Source of the DNA: Argopecten irradians
Lineage: Eukaryota > Mollusca > Bivalvia > Pectinida > Pectinidae
Assembly: GCF_041381155.1 (NCBI RefSeq)
Contig: NC_091142.1
Span: forward strand, 26,425,963-26,489,962
Length of the DNA: 64,000 bases
Direction of reading: 5' to 3'
The notes below the pieces were generated by a model. The model was not told where the DNA came from. It searched no databases and saw nothing but the letters and a program-made list of their open reading frames with translations. Each line of letters starts with the position of its first letter. Positions within the stretch are counted from its first letter, which is position 1. The translations under genes were made by a program, and so were the position numbers. Positions 10,462 through 21,302 of this stretch are shown one piece after another.

Positions 10462-13400
10462 ATGGTGGATCTACAAACAAGGTGTAACTTTACAATGAAA
10501 ACTGTCCGAGAGATCGGGGTACTTTGGATGTGGTGCTTCGCCATACAAATCCAATTAATACAAGGTAAGTGGGATAATATTGATAAGCTGATATAACGTC
10601 ATATCCGAAGTGTAAGTGCTTAGTGGAATCACATAAATAGTGGTTGAATGTTGCACCTGGCAGTTTTCAATGGTTCAATTGAACTTCTTAAAATCAGATA
10701 TGAAAAGAATATGCTTTATGTAGTTTCACTCAGCATTCATTATGTGAACAAATGTATTTCAAGTACATGTATTTTAGTTGACATATTATACCATTCTGAT
10801 GCGTACATGTCATATATTATATTGCCATTTAAATATTGTTTAGTAATTACTTTAATATTTATATTATGAATATATTTTTACATGAATTTATTTTTTGTTG
10901 TCAATTCTGTAAATGGGCTCCTGGATCAGTTGACTTGACAATAAGTAAATAAATAAATAAATAAATAAATAAAATAAAATTCATGGTCATTTTGTTAGGG
11001 GTTGTCAAGAACTATGATGAGTCGTTTGCATCAAGATGCAGAAACGGATGGTCCCGGCACGGCGATTCCTGCTACTTTCTGTCAAAAGATGTGGCATCAT
11101 GGGCAGAAGCATCTGTAAGTTAATAAACAAGAGGCCCAAGAGGCCAACTAAGTACTGATTTACTTTGGTAATATATAATGTCAGTCAGGACCATCATGAA
11201 CATTTAGTATCTAATTGCTATCAAATAAAATGGCTTGTTACCTAGATAAAGCTTACCATCTCCCCAAGAGAGAGATCCAGGGACCCCATATCTATTTAGA
11301 TCAATTTGAAAGGACCTTGTGAGTTTACTTTATGTGAAGAGAATTAGATTATGCTATCTGTTGAATTTGAGAAAAAGATTTTTGAAGTATATACGATAAC
11401 ATAATGTAAAAACTATTTGACCCCGCCCCTTAGACCCCTGGGTGTCAGTCAGGGAAAATTTGTCAACAAAGTTCAACCAACATATCATACTCATAACTAT
11501 GACAGCGTTGGACTCAATTCCTATAACAAATGACCAAATAATGCTCATAAATAGGTTTTTAAAATACAAACTATTCTAAACTTGACCACCTCTCCAGGGA
11601 GAAACGTGAGACCCAATGGGCCATATAAATAATTTTGTAAAGAACCTTAAGACATTTTTTTCTATGAAGAGAATTTGATTCCACCATTTCTCGAATTTCA
11701 GAAGGAGATTTTTGAAATTTTAGCCTATTTGAACCTCTTTAAGCCCACCCCTTCAGGTCCCTGGGGGCCAGGCATGGAAAATTGTTAATATGATGCAATG
11801 ACCATCTCATACTGATAATTATGACAACATTTGACTCATTTCCTTTCATTGACTATACAGTTGATATTGGAAACATAGATAACCATTGTTATTTATACAT
11901 TTCAGATGATCTGTACCACCCTACATAGCCGTCTGGCCGTAGTTGAATCTGCTGATGAAAACAACTTCCTCAAGGCAACAGCACGTCGTTTTAATGCCCG
12001 TATTTTATCGCTGTTTTAATATTTAAGATAAAAGTACTGGGACACGTCATATTTTTACTATATATGTCATGCATTTTTACAAATGTTCAATCAATTATTA
12101 TGCCAATGAGTTCTTTTTTTCAACGAATTGTCCTTAAAGTTCATGTGAACATTGCAAAATATTTGAATTTCCGTAGAAAATATTTGTATAATTTCCCATC
12201 GCTTCTTATATTATTTCTTAGATATTGAATGGTACGCTTTTGTAGATTTCGTCAATGGAATAATGAAGTAAGAACAAAGAACAAAATGATGTCAAAGCTT
12301 TGTAACACTGCGTGTAATCGTCTGCTTTACAAAACCCATATAATAGAGAAATATATCAAACATATCTGAATAATTACAGAGTTTTCTATAAATTTCTTTC
12401 ATGAAAATCTTATCAAATACAGATTCCTGATAAAATGTGTCAAAATGCATAAAATATATAGTAAAAAAATATGAGGTGTAAGTACTGTTGTCCGATCTCT
12501 GTGCATGCATTCATTTGATAAAGCGTAAATATCCAAATGAGCCGGTACAATGTCAATGATGATTTCAGGTAAACATGTTGATATAACAGTATGTACAATA
12601 TTTCGATTTTGATTCTGAATATAACTCATGAATGGTTCAATTTGTTTTAAAAAACAAATATAAAAAAGTTAGTGATTTATCCGCCCCAGTAATATATGGG
12701 AGTTAATGGCGCCCATTGGTCAATTGCCCACTGTGCAAAAGATACAATATTGCACATATGTTGTACATTGTTGCAAACCGCACATCCCGATGACGTCTGA
12801 TGACGTTAGAGTTTTTACAGATCATTTGCACCGGCTCACACGACGTTTTAGATACATTTTATATAATTTACATGGATATATTACATTTACCTGCCGATTA
12901 GTTTTAAAAAGAGCACTCATCAATACTAGATATGACACTAAAATGCAATATTTCGGAACAGTTGTAAAAACGTCTCAAAAATGGAAATTTTTGTGTTTAT
13001 CGGATGGCAATGTGCCTTAGTTCGATAACCTGCCGGATAATTTCTTTAATTACTACAAATCTATAGCGAAATGGAACTGCTCCCACATGCAGACACTCAT
13101 TATTTGTTATAACAAACAACAGCATATTAATTGTTTGAAATGTAATTTACAGGAAACGGGTGCGCCGAGAGAGAGTGTTAATGTAACAGCTATATGACGT
13201 CACATGACTACCTAAGGGAAAATAACCGCGTTTTACATTTGCAGGCTATTTCCAACCTGCTGGGTATATGAAAAGTAAAGGTTTTGGAAGCTTAGGACGA
13301 GACAGAATATCTCATTCATTGAGATGAGCACATTTTCATAATTTTAATTTTGTGGGACAGCATTAACTACCATGCGAAATTATATTTTATTTAGAACAGA

Positions 13401-15278
13401 ATTAAAATTGGTAAATGAGATATTATGTTTATACGGGGTAGCTGCTATGACTTTTTTGTTTTTATGATAATACATACAATACATTATAGATAGGTTTTGT
13501 TACTGTTTTTATTCTCATGTGCTCATTTGGAAATTGTTATTTACACTTTAGATTGGTCTTATGATGTTGATATGCTCATGTTTAGCATGTTAACGGAAAT
13601 GTGTCGATGCCAATCTAGGTTGGTGTTGATACAGTACGCATTGGAAGTGAATTACATAAGCACAGTATGCGATGGAAAATATGCATAGACAATGAAATGA
13701 TAATATGCATGTATATAGGCATTAGGATATATAAGAGTTTAATAGTTAAACTGTCAGGTCAAACTCTTGGCAAATAAACTTTGCAAAATTGGCAATTGTT
13801 GACATTTCGGTAGTGTTAGCACTTTGCGGCAATTTTACAATTATTATTGACATTTTTTCATAATTTGTATAATTTCTACCATATTATCAAATTTCCATAC
13901 TGACAATTAGTAATTTGTATAAATAGCAGTTTTACCTTCCTTAGGGTAGTATGTGTAAATTCAAGAAAAGTTAAAAAGTTAAAATTAAAAATGGACAGCA
14001 GAAATGCAAGAGAAATCGATAATCTAGCACTAAAACAAGTGGTGGGAATGTAGGTTTTTTTCCGGTAAAATTGCAAGTGACCTGTCTGTAAGTTCTGTAA
14101 GTTAGCTATGCTAAAAAGGAGTTAAATACCTCAACATCGGAAATTTCTCCAGCTGTAGACAGCAGTCAGCAGGGGAAGTAACTCACAAAGGATATCTTCA
14201 TATGATAAATGGAACTAATTGAGAGACCATTACTTCTTATTATCAAATATTAAATTGAAGACAAACACAAAATTCAGGTTAAAGGACAAAATTATTTTTG
14301 ACAATATTAAATTCATATGAATCAAATAACGCGAATAATTTACGAAGCCAAATGGGATTTCCAAACATTTCGATTAAGCCTAAATCACTGAGGGTTCTAT
14401 ACTTGACTTTTTCAATATAATTTAACTTAATGTGAATGGCAGAAGTGACCCAGGCTTCAACGTGAAATTTAAAAACAACTTATTTTGAAATGGAAACTGG
14501 GAACAGGAAATTCCAAAATAAAAGCTATCGTATACAATTAAACTTGCAAAGTCTATACCAGCATTTTATGTTGGTCAAAGTGAAACACAGCAAATTGGCA
14601 ACATTAAATGTTTTCATCGCCAACAGAAATGCTTTGCCGCCAGGCCAATTCCAGTTAAAATGCACAAATCTCCGCAACATAAGTTAATTACTTGTCCCTG
14701 TGGAGTAAGGCCGATATGATGGCCGGCTACTAAAGGAATCAGAACCACATTGATATCAGCACTGTTACATATGGATGCATGACTAATTATCTCGTCATTC
14801 TTTATTTTATTAAAGAAACCACGATGATATCATTTCCTTGTTATTTTGGAACAAACTTTGAAAGATATAATAAAGAATAAATTAACAATTTCTAATCTAA
14901 TAAAAAATCATGAAATCATCAAATTGATATTATTACACATTTCCATTATTGCCAACTTTATAGATATACAACAGTACACATGATGAACTTTACGTTATAT
15001 GTACATGGAAGTAATATTATTCTGAAATTGTGTTCTATACATTAATGAGATTTAAAAATTAAATTTCTAGATTCATACTTGATTGCTGGCACGGACATGG
15101 AGGTGGAAGGTGTTTGGCGTTGGACCGCTACCGGAGACAAAATCAGCTATCTGGACTGGGGAGGTCACGACCCTAACGGTGGAGAGTACGGGAACTGCGT
15201 GGTTATGTGGCGAGATTTCGGGTATCAGTGGGCTGACGAATCCTGCCATGTCGCGAGGAACTTCATTTGTGAAATGAG
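10462..15278 (+). CDS. Perlucin-like C-type lectin 1 (secreted CTLD protein)
   Basis: Predicted secreted C-type lectin, a calcium-dependent sugar-binding fold. Exons by splice consensus and phase: 10,462-10,564, 10,999-11,114, 11,906-11,999 and 15,071-15,278. Residues 1-34 hold the signal peptide; Met12 (10,495) aligns with Met1 of lectin 2 and may be the real start. The CTLD carries six cysteines (48, 59, 76, 147, 163, 171), the long-form pattern. Seen motifs are WAEAS, SRLAVVES, GVWRWTATGD, and DPN at 138-140 in place of the classical EPN. The WND position reads WAD (158-160), so calcium or sugar preference may be altered. The last exon ends in phase 2 at AG|GT. No equivalent of the short terminal exon of lectin 2 was found downstream. 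Either the gene continues into the C4-like exons at 16,458 (phase-compatible) or its last exon is missed or lost. CTLD identity is sure; the 3' structure is not. Confidence 0.85.
10945..10980 (+). repeat. (TAAA)n microsatellite
   Basis: About eight units of TAAA or AAAT in the first intron of lectin 1, 18 bp before the second exon. Confidence 0.9.
11125..11880 (+). repeat. Tandem repeat in lectin-1 intron 2, units of about 330 bp
   Basis: Begins with the widespread bivalve word AACAAGAGGCCCAAGAGGCC. Two diverged units follow (about 11,250-11,560 and 11,575-11,870). They share GACC-CTCCC/CTCC-AGGGA, GACCC or ACCCC, TATGAAGAGAAT, GATTTTTGAA, CCCCTT-AG-CCCTGGG, TCATACT-ATAA-TATGACA and TTGGACTCA or TTTGACTCA words. 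It is non-coding and lies wholly within the intron. Confidence 0.65.
12000..15070 (+). other. Intron 3 of lectin 1, no gene seen inside
   Basis: 3.07 kb between CTLD exons 3 and 4. Several short open frames on both strands have no domain. A GGGGAAGTAACTCA word at about 14,173 is a relative of the GGGAAATAACTC motif common in bivalve DNA. Nothing else was recognised. The equivalent lectin-2 intron is only 295 bp, so this one has been expanded. Confidence 0.5.
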
Positions 15279-15439
15279 GTAATTTACTCACTCAGCTCCA
15301 GAATCATGAAACAAGTCTTAGCCTCAAGATTAGATTTAGCCGCCAATCATTAATAACGTAACAAACATCGTCTTTGGATGGCGACGTATAAACTTAAAGA
15401 GTAACAGAATCTTACATGGGTCTATGAAGTGGACAGGGA

Positions 15440-15600
15440 TATCTCAACCCGACTGAAAGATTTTGGGCGGTCAACCCGAGGCTTGCCGAGGGTTGACGGC
15501 CAAAATAATGTGATCACAATTCAAATAGAGTGTAAGTTGACGGCCTATCAATAATGTGATCACAATTCAAATAGAGTGTGGCGCAATGAAACTACAAAAA
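15440..15600. repeat. Short tandem duplication with flanking hairpin
   Basis: The 46-bp unit containing GTTGACGGCC and TGTGATCACAATTCAAATAG occurs twice (about 15,491-15,536 and 15,537-15,579). Just before it, GGTCAACCCGAGGCTTGCCG and AGGGTTGACGGCC form an imperfect hairpin. It lies 3' of the last CTLD exon of lectin 1. Confidence 0.65.
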
Positions 15601-15664
15601 ACTCACGTTCACTTTAAGGTTAACGGTTTAGTTTACAGGTACGACCTGAATTCGTATTGGTCCC

Positions 15665-15790
15665 ACTTAACTGGCCACGTGAAATTCAGTAAAGTAAAGT
15701 TGGATAGTTATTCGTTATTCGAATAACGAATAGTTGTCTAACTTTACTTCTGGCCGGGTGAATTAAAGTTAGACAGTTATTCGTTACTCA
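15665..15790. repeat. Palindrome of the AAAGTTAGACAGTTATTCG family
   Basis: Centred at 15,720/15,721, where TATTCGTTATTC meets GAATAACGAATA. Arms extend through AAAGT(T)GGATAG and CTAACTTTACTT, with a further AAAGTTAGACAGTTATTCG word at 15,765-15,785. A relative is at 23,158-23,195, upstream of lectin 2. Confidence 0.7.
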
Positions 15791-16139
15791 AGCGTCATCT
15801 GTTTTGACGGAGCAGTGAAATTAAATATAGTATTTTTTTATTTATTGGGATAACTATACTTTTTAAGGAGATTTCAAGTAAATATTCATAGCACAGATCT
15901 TTAAAAATCTTCTGAGAGCTTTACTTTGGATAATAAAATATATTTTACTGATATTAAATCCCAGTTGCCCTCACATTTAGTTTCTGTTGAATTTCGACGT
16001 ATAATCAATAAAATATAGATAATTCGACAGTTACCTACATCATTAGAAGCATAATTTTATTTGTTTTTGTTTATCCCAAAAACGTTAATAGTCATTAACA
16101 GCATTAACAGACTCAGACATTATACACACACTATGATTG

Positions 16140-16260
16140 CTATGGAATGTTCTATTGACACCTCTGAGTTGGCAGCTACCTTCCAAAGTAGTGCACGAGC
16201 ACGACTTCCCACTACCTGTTCAAAAAATATGAGGAATCCAGTTCAAACAAAACAATGGAA
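16140..16260 (-). repeat. Reverse relative of the repeat at 23,200-23,240
   Basis: GTGCACGAGCACGACTTCCC, with ACTACCTG after it, is a close reverse-complement relative of CAGTGGGAAGACGGGCTCGT at about 23,205. Both places also carry the AAAGTTAGACAG family, so the same two repeat components flank lectin 1 downstream and lectin 2 upstream, with their relative orientation changed. Confidence 0.5.
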
Positions 16261-16457
16261 ACTATTTAAGAGCCACGCTTTTATTTACAAGGTTGTAATT
16301 CGATGACTCTAGTCTTATCTATATACTGTGGATTATGAGACATTATATTTTTCACTGAAAACTTCTAAATTCTAATTCTCTGAGAAAAGGTGGTACGACA
16401 GTCGTTTAAATTGGTTTTTGACGACCGCAAAGCCAATTTGGTATTATTTTTGTTTAG

Positions 16458-19400
16458 CCTTGATAAGACGATATTCCTGAGTGACCCTAACTACGTCCAA
16501 CAACGGATGACCCTACTACATAGAGAACTACAAACCCTTCAGGCGACGGTACTGTCCCAAACTGGAAAAATGTCTTCGTTTAAGCAACACTTCTCACACT
16601 CCCAAAACGGTAAGTTTTTATGTTAAATTGAAAGGCACTTGAGTATGTTATTTTACTGTCGATAATGAGTTTTCGACTTATGGTGAAATAAGTAAAATGT
16701 TTCAATAGATTGCAATCCACTTGAAAACTAGTTCTGTTTCTAGACTTCTAGACTTAAGTAAATAATCTAAATAAATACTACCTGCAGTAAACGGCTTCGC
16801 CTCGGTGACAGTGATATCCCCGAGATGACAGTTGGCACTGTCACCCTCTAATGCAGGGAGTATTTATATAATATATGTAATGATTGATCCTTTCTTCCAT
16901 AACAAGAGATCCAAAGTCAGAACAGAGAAATAGCATCTATCAAACAACAACTTTCTGAGGCTACTCCTGGTGAGTTTATTTCTATTTTATTCTCACACAA
17001 CTTATTCAATCGTACAAATTTATTAGTTACATACTTTATCACTAAATCCACCATTCCTGTTTTTTTTCATATTTTCACTCGTGAAATATGAGCTGGCTCC
17101 GGGATCATCTAACGTTTCTGCTCAGTCAATCAATTGTCACATTTCATTATGCAGTAATTTGTTATTTACCAAGTCTTATCTTTAAACTGTGTGATGATCC
17201 TATAATTAAATAATGACGTGACGTCATGAAACAATGGCGGCCTTTAATAGATTCCTGCAGCATAGTTTGACGTTAGAGTTTAAGCATCCTCGATACCCAA
17301 GGGGTTTCGATCACTTACGATCTGTACACCCTGGGCTATTTCATAGTAAAATTGGAGGCAAAAGAACAGAACAGGTCATTAATCATTTGATGTACATCAA
17401 AAGAGCCGTATAACGGTACACTGTGTGACTGTGTGGCTTTGAAGTAGGACATCGCTCTCTCTGTAGTCTTCAAATGAAATTTTTGCTGGCCTGTGATTGG
17501 TTCAGACTTTTTCTTCTGAACTGCCTTCAGTTTTACCATGAGATAGCCCAGGGGTGTAGAGATCGTATGTGGTCAGAACCTCTGGAGTATCGAGGATGCT
17601 AGACATAGAGAGTAGGTGCAATAGTTCCGTGATGCAAAACAAAAAGTTCGATAAAAATATTTTTCGATAAAATAAAAGTTTCTTTGCTTCGTCGTTTGAC
17701 AGTGATTTAAGACCCTGTATAGATTACAATGATATTTATATTTATCCTGCAACTGTACCACATACTGACCGATAACTATTGCTGGATAAACTTGCGATTT
17801 ATCTCTCAATACGAAATGATTTATTCGTCAACACGATCACGTAAATATGTTCCACATCTGACGGAACTTTTTCTAACTTGACCCCGAACCTTCAACCTTC
17901 CGGTGAATGAAACGTCATTCAGCCCCGCTAAATAGTGACGTCACATTCACCGTAATGACGTCATTTTTACAATATACATCTCGAATGGCGATTTTGTCTT
18001 TTACTTGGGTCATGGCAAAGGTATGTATTGTACTGGTACTGATTGCGAATGCGCTTATACATATTTTCCGCGGTCTCATATGAATGAATCCTCTCCTCCG
18101 CATCAAAGAAGCGTATCGCTTCGAGCAAAAACAAGTAAATAACTGGCAATCTGCTTTCGTTTTAAATGTCATAATGGTTGCAGGATAAACAGAATACATG
18201 GTTAGTATCTTACAATACAAGTTTTATTTTGGAGCTTGACACAGAAAGCTGACTTGACAAAGCCTCGTTATCATGGCTTTCCTAAGTCTCGTATAAAAAA
18301 ATAAACCTTGTATTGTAAGATACTAACCATGTATTCTCTGTATGTTTGACTTATATATGGTGTGTCTTCATTCATAGAAATAGGAGGAGCAACATTTGTC
18401 CGATGGGGAAGAAAGGACTGTCCCACAAGTCTAACAGAGCTTGTTTATTCGGGTATGTTACACCTCCAATACCTAGTATTCTGATGTAGAGCTGCCTTCT
18501 GTTTTACATTGTTCTATGTTTGGTGATGGAATTTGGGCTGTATGTTATATGTAAGTGACGACCTTATCATTTACCTTCATGATAAACTGTGAGTGATGTT
18601 ATAAAAATCTTGGAATCGTACATGTAAACGTTATTTATTTTTTCAGGTAACAGTTAGTCATGTATAAAACTTTTTTTCTGATATATAGATTTTTGGAAAT
18701 ATGGGTTCATACCTTAAAAGAAAATGGAAAAAAACATATGTCCGTGTGCTCGTTTTAGAGCTACTGTCACTCAAAAATACCTAGTTGATAAAATATTGGT
18801 TTTTATGGAAATTTTGCCGTTTTGACCATATACACAAGATATTAAGCCGTAATTTACTAATGAGGTGCTTGATATATATGGATGTTTGTAGAATGTATTT
18901 TCTTGTTGTCTTTTTAAAGATATGCCAGTTTTGATTAATAAGACTAACATTTTTTCTCAGAATAACTGCATACCTCTTACCGCTAAATTTTGAGCTACAA
19001 AATACACCGTTTTCAACCATTTTTGCCGAATTTAATCCTTTACTGAAAAAGTTCTGGTATTAAACTTTTAATGTTTTGCATATCAATACGGAATGGGTTG
19101 TTCTATCTAAATTAGGCAGAAAATGGGGGGTCAGTATGCTTACTCCTTTGCCCCATTTAAATATTTGTTATTTTTCAGTATTTCAGAGTAAAAAATTTAA
19201 AGTGCTCGAATTACTATTAAATTACTATGACAAAAGTGTATCATTTCACGCATTAATGCTCAATGTTTCAACTACCACGAACCTAGTAAAGATTTTCAGC
19301 AAAAATTAGCTCGATACAGCTAAAAATATTGCCGCAGTGATGATTTGAGTAAAAACAATTTCTGTAAAAAAATGGTAAAACTATGGCTTTACTCAAAGCG

Positions 19401-21181
19401 AAAAAAAAGACACAATTTCAAAATGACCGCCAAATGGGCCATTTCTTAAAAATCCCAGTATTAAAAATCTACTAAAATTAGAAATGTAATTTTTGACAAA
19501 ATTTGCATCTGGGAACTTGCAACAGATATTGATAAATTGTATTTGAAAATATCTTAATTCTTTTATCTTTGTCGAAACGTCATCGGGACTCGATACTCAG
19601 GGGGGTCCGATCACATAGGATCTCTTCACCCCTTGACGATCTCATAGTAAATCTGAAGGCAGCTCAGACAAAAAAATTCTAAACCAATCACAGGTCAGCG
19701 CAAAAATCCTTTGAAGACTACAGAGAGAGCGATACCCAACTTCAAAGCCACACAGTTAAAGTTATATGTACCGTATTTTTCATAGTCACGAATCAAGAAG
19801 AGCTTTTAATATGTTATTCAACTCCAAATGTTACCAACATTTTGAGAATTACAATACTTTCAATGTATAGGATTTAATTTTAGGACTGAAAATGATTTTT
19901 GGCAGTTAAAATCTTCAGTGTAATGAAATGAATACATACGGTCAGACCATGAAGCCATCTTGCTGTCCACAATTTCATTGCACATTTTACAGTATTGTAT
20001 TACTAATTGTAAAGTGATTTCTGAAGGTATATTTGCATCTAAACATGTATAAGGCATAAAAACAAGAATTTCACAGTGCATAACTTAATAACCAATGTCT
20101 TCTAACTAAGGTTTATAAGGCATTACATATGTGTGTCTGTCCATTTGAATGATTTTCACAGCTTCATTCATTAAAACTTATGGTTTTAAATAGATTATTG
20201 GAGAAAAATAACATGTCCAAATTTTCGGCCAGTTACGGCACATATAACTTTAACCACAGTGTACATTTTTACGGCTCTGTTGGTGTACATCAAAAGACTA
20301 AATTACTTCTTCTGTTCTGTTGCCTTTCCAGTTTTGTTATGAGATAGTCCAGGGATGTAGAGGTCGTAAGTAATCAGGCCCCCTGGAGTATCAAGGATGG
20401 CTTTTACCATAAAATTCGATATTTCTCGCTTGTTAACTACTGTACGACGTGTACATACAATATTCATCGTCTATTTTGTAAGTCTACCGACCTGGCCAGA
20501 AACGCCAGTGTTATTGCTAAATACGGAAACCGATGGCGGTGCAAGTTCCCCTTTCCTGAATTAACGACACGAATATTTAGCTGAAAAAGAGATAACTAAG
20601 ATATTGCTTTTGATAATCGTAATTCATACTGTGTATAATCTACAACATTTGACATTAAAACGGAGTTTATACAAATGTAAATTTTATTTGCAATAGGTTA
20701 TGCTGGTGGTTCTTGGTATAACCATAAAGGAGCTGCAGCTAGCCCTCTCTGTCTACCGCGTGATCCAGAATGGTTAAACACAACAGTCGTACCAGACGAA
20801 GATACAGGGAAATTATTCGGAGCGGAGTACGCATCGACTAATGCCCATACTATGTTCGGTTCAAACTCACGAAACAAAGAGGTGCCCTGTGCGGTCTGTA
20901 GGCCTAAATCCTTTGCCTCCTCTGTGATGATACCGGCGAGGACGACCTGCTACAACGGCTGGACGAAGGCGTACGGCGGATCATTGGCCTCCGGGAACCA
21001 CCGTAACAAAGCTGCTACTGAGTACGTGTGTATGGATGAGCATCCACAGCCACTTGCAGGTGGAGGCAATAGAAACGAAAACGGCTTTCTTTTTTATGGA
21101 GTCAAAGCATTTTGTGGCTCATTGCGATGTCCTCCGTACAAGCAGAATACATACATAAGTTGCGTAGTGTGCATGAAATAA
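16458..21181 (+). CDS. Short-chain collagen C4-like domain (separate gene or 3' part of a lectin fusion)
   Basis: Four exons: 16,458-16,609, 16,907-16,969, 18,378-18,452 and 20,697-21,181; all internal junctions are phase 1. The first two exons encode a helical, coiled-coil-prone stretch (NYVQQRMTLLHRELQTLQ, then EIASIKQQLSEA). The last two encode the conserved domain of proteins annotated as short-chain collagen C4-like in molluscs and cnidarians: GGATFVRWGRKDCP, LCLPRDPEW, GAEYAS, VPCAVC, MIPAR-TC-GW-YGG, EYVCMDEHPQ, NENGFLFYGV, CGSLRCPPY and a final CVVCMK before TAA. No collagen Gly-X-Y repeat is present. The molecular function of this family is not known to me. The first exon has a phase-2 acceptor (TTTTTGTTTAG|C) and no upstream signal-peptide exon was found, which leaves the lectin-1 donor at 15,278 as the only obvious partner. 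Domain identity is firm; gene limits are not. Confidence 0.8.
16772..16865. repeat. Hairpin element in first C4 intron
   Basis: Outer arms AAATACTACCTGCA (16,772) and TGCAGGGAGTATTT (to 16,865), and an inner pair GGTGACAGTG and CACTGTCACC. It is a small MITE-like fold-back wholly inside an intron. Confidence 0.75.
17284..17599. mobile_element. MITE with about 67-bp terminal inverted repeats
   Basis: Starts GCATCCTCGATACCC and ends GTATCGAGGATGC. The inverted arms continue through CGATCTGTACACCCTGGGCT and the complementary AGCCCAGGGGTGTAGAGATC for about 67 bp. The total is about 316 bp with no ORF of note. A second copy is at 19,581-20,399 in the next intron of the same gene. The element class cannot be fixed without the target duplication. 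Confidence 0.8.
18191..18337. repeat. Fold-back element, 40-bp arms
   Basis: Left arm 18,191-18,230 begins AGAATACATGGTTAGTATCT; right arm 18,298-18,337 ends AGATACTAACCATGTATTCT. One mismatch seen over 40 bp. It sits 40 bp before the third C4 exon, between the branch-point region and upstream intron DNA, so it could influence splicing of that exon. Confidence 0.85.
19581..20399. mobile_element. Second copy of the 17,284 MITE, interrupted
   Basis: Ends relate to the first copy: CGATACTCAGGGGGGTCCGA at the left and CCCCCTGGAGTATCAAGGAT at the right, with the internal CTACAGAGAGAGCGAT and CTTCAAAGCCACACAG words also shared, in opposite orientation. Where the first copy is continuous this copy contains about 500 bp of other sequence (19,756-20,253). 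It lies in the last intron of the C4-like gene. Confidence 0.7.
19756..20253. mobile_element. Nested element inside the MITE
   Basis: Begins TTAAAGTTATATGTACCGTA and ends with the inverted GGCACATATAACTTTAA, giving terminal inverted repeats of about 20 bp. It interrupts the MITE within its CACACAG-ACAGTGTAC region. About 498 bp, no coding signal. A short ACAG word borders both sides, but the target duplication is not certain. Confidence 0.65.
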
Positions 21182-21296
21182 CGTAGCAGAGAATTAGATG
21201 ATGGTCTAACGTTTTCCTTGGTCGCTAAGCGTTTGACGTTCTTCAGCCACAAGTCAATTATTGTTCTCGAATTAAAATTAAACATAACTTAATTCA

Positions 21297-21302
21297 AATA
21301 AA
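21297..21302 (+). terminator. Poly(A) signal of the C4-like gene
   Basis: AATAAA 116 bp after the stop codon, in AT-rich sequence. It is the first canonical signal downstream. Confidence 0.5.

Noticed and set aside
15073..15291. Minus-strand and +2-frame ORFs over the CTLD exon
   Set aside because: They overlap a real CTLD exon with correct splice sites and conserved motifs, so they are shadows.
16061..16306. Possible signal-peptide exon for the C4-like gene
   Set aside because: The hydrophobic start depends on a non-ATG codon; the first ATG product (MIAMECSIDTS) is not a signal peptide and contains repeat sequence.
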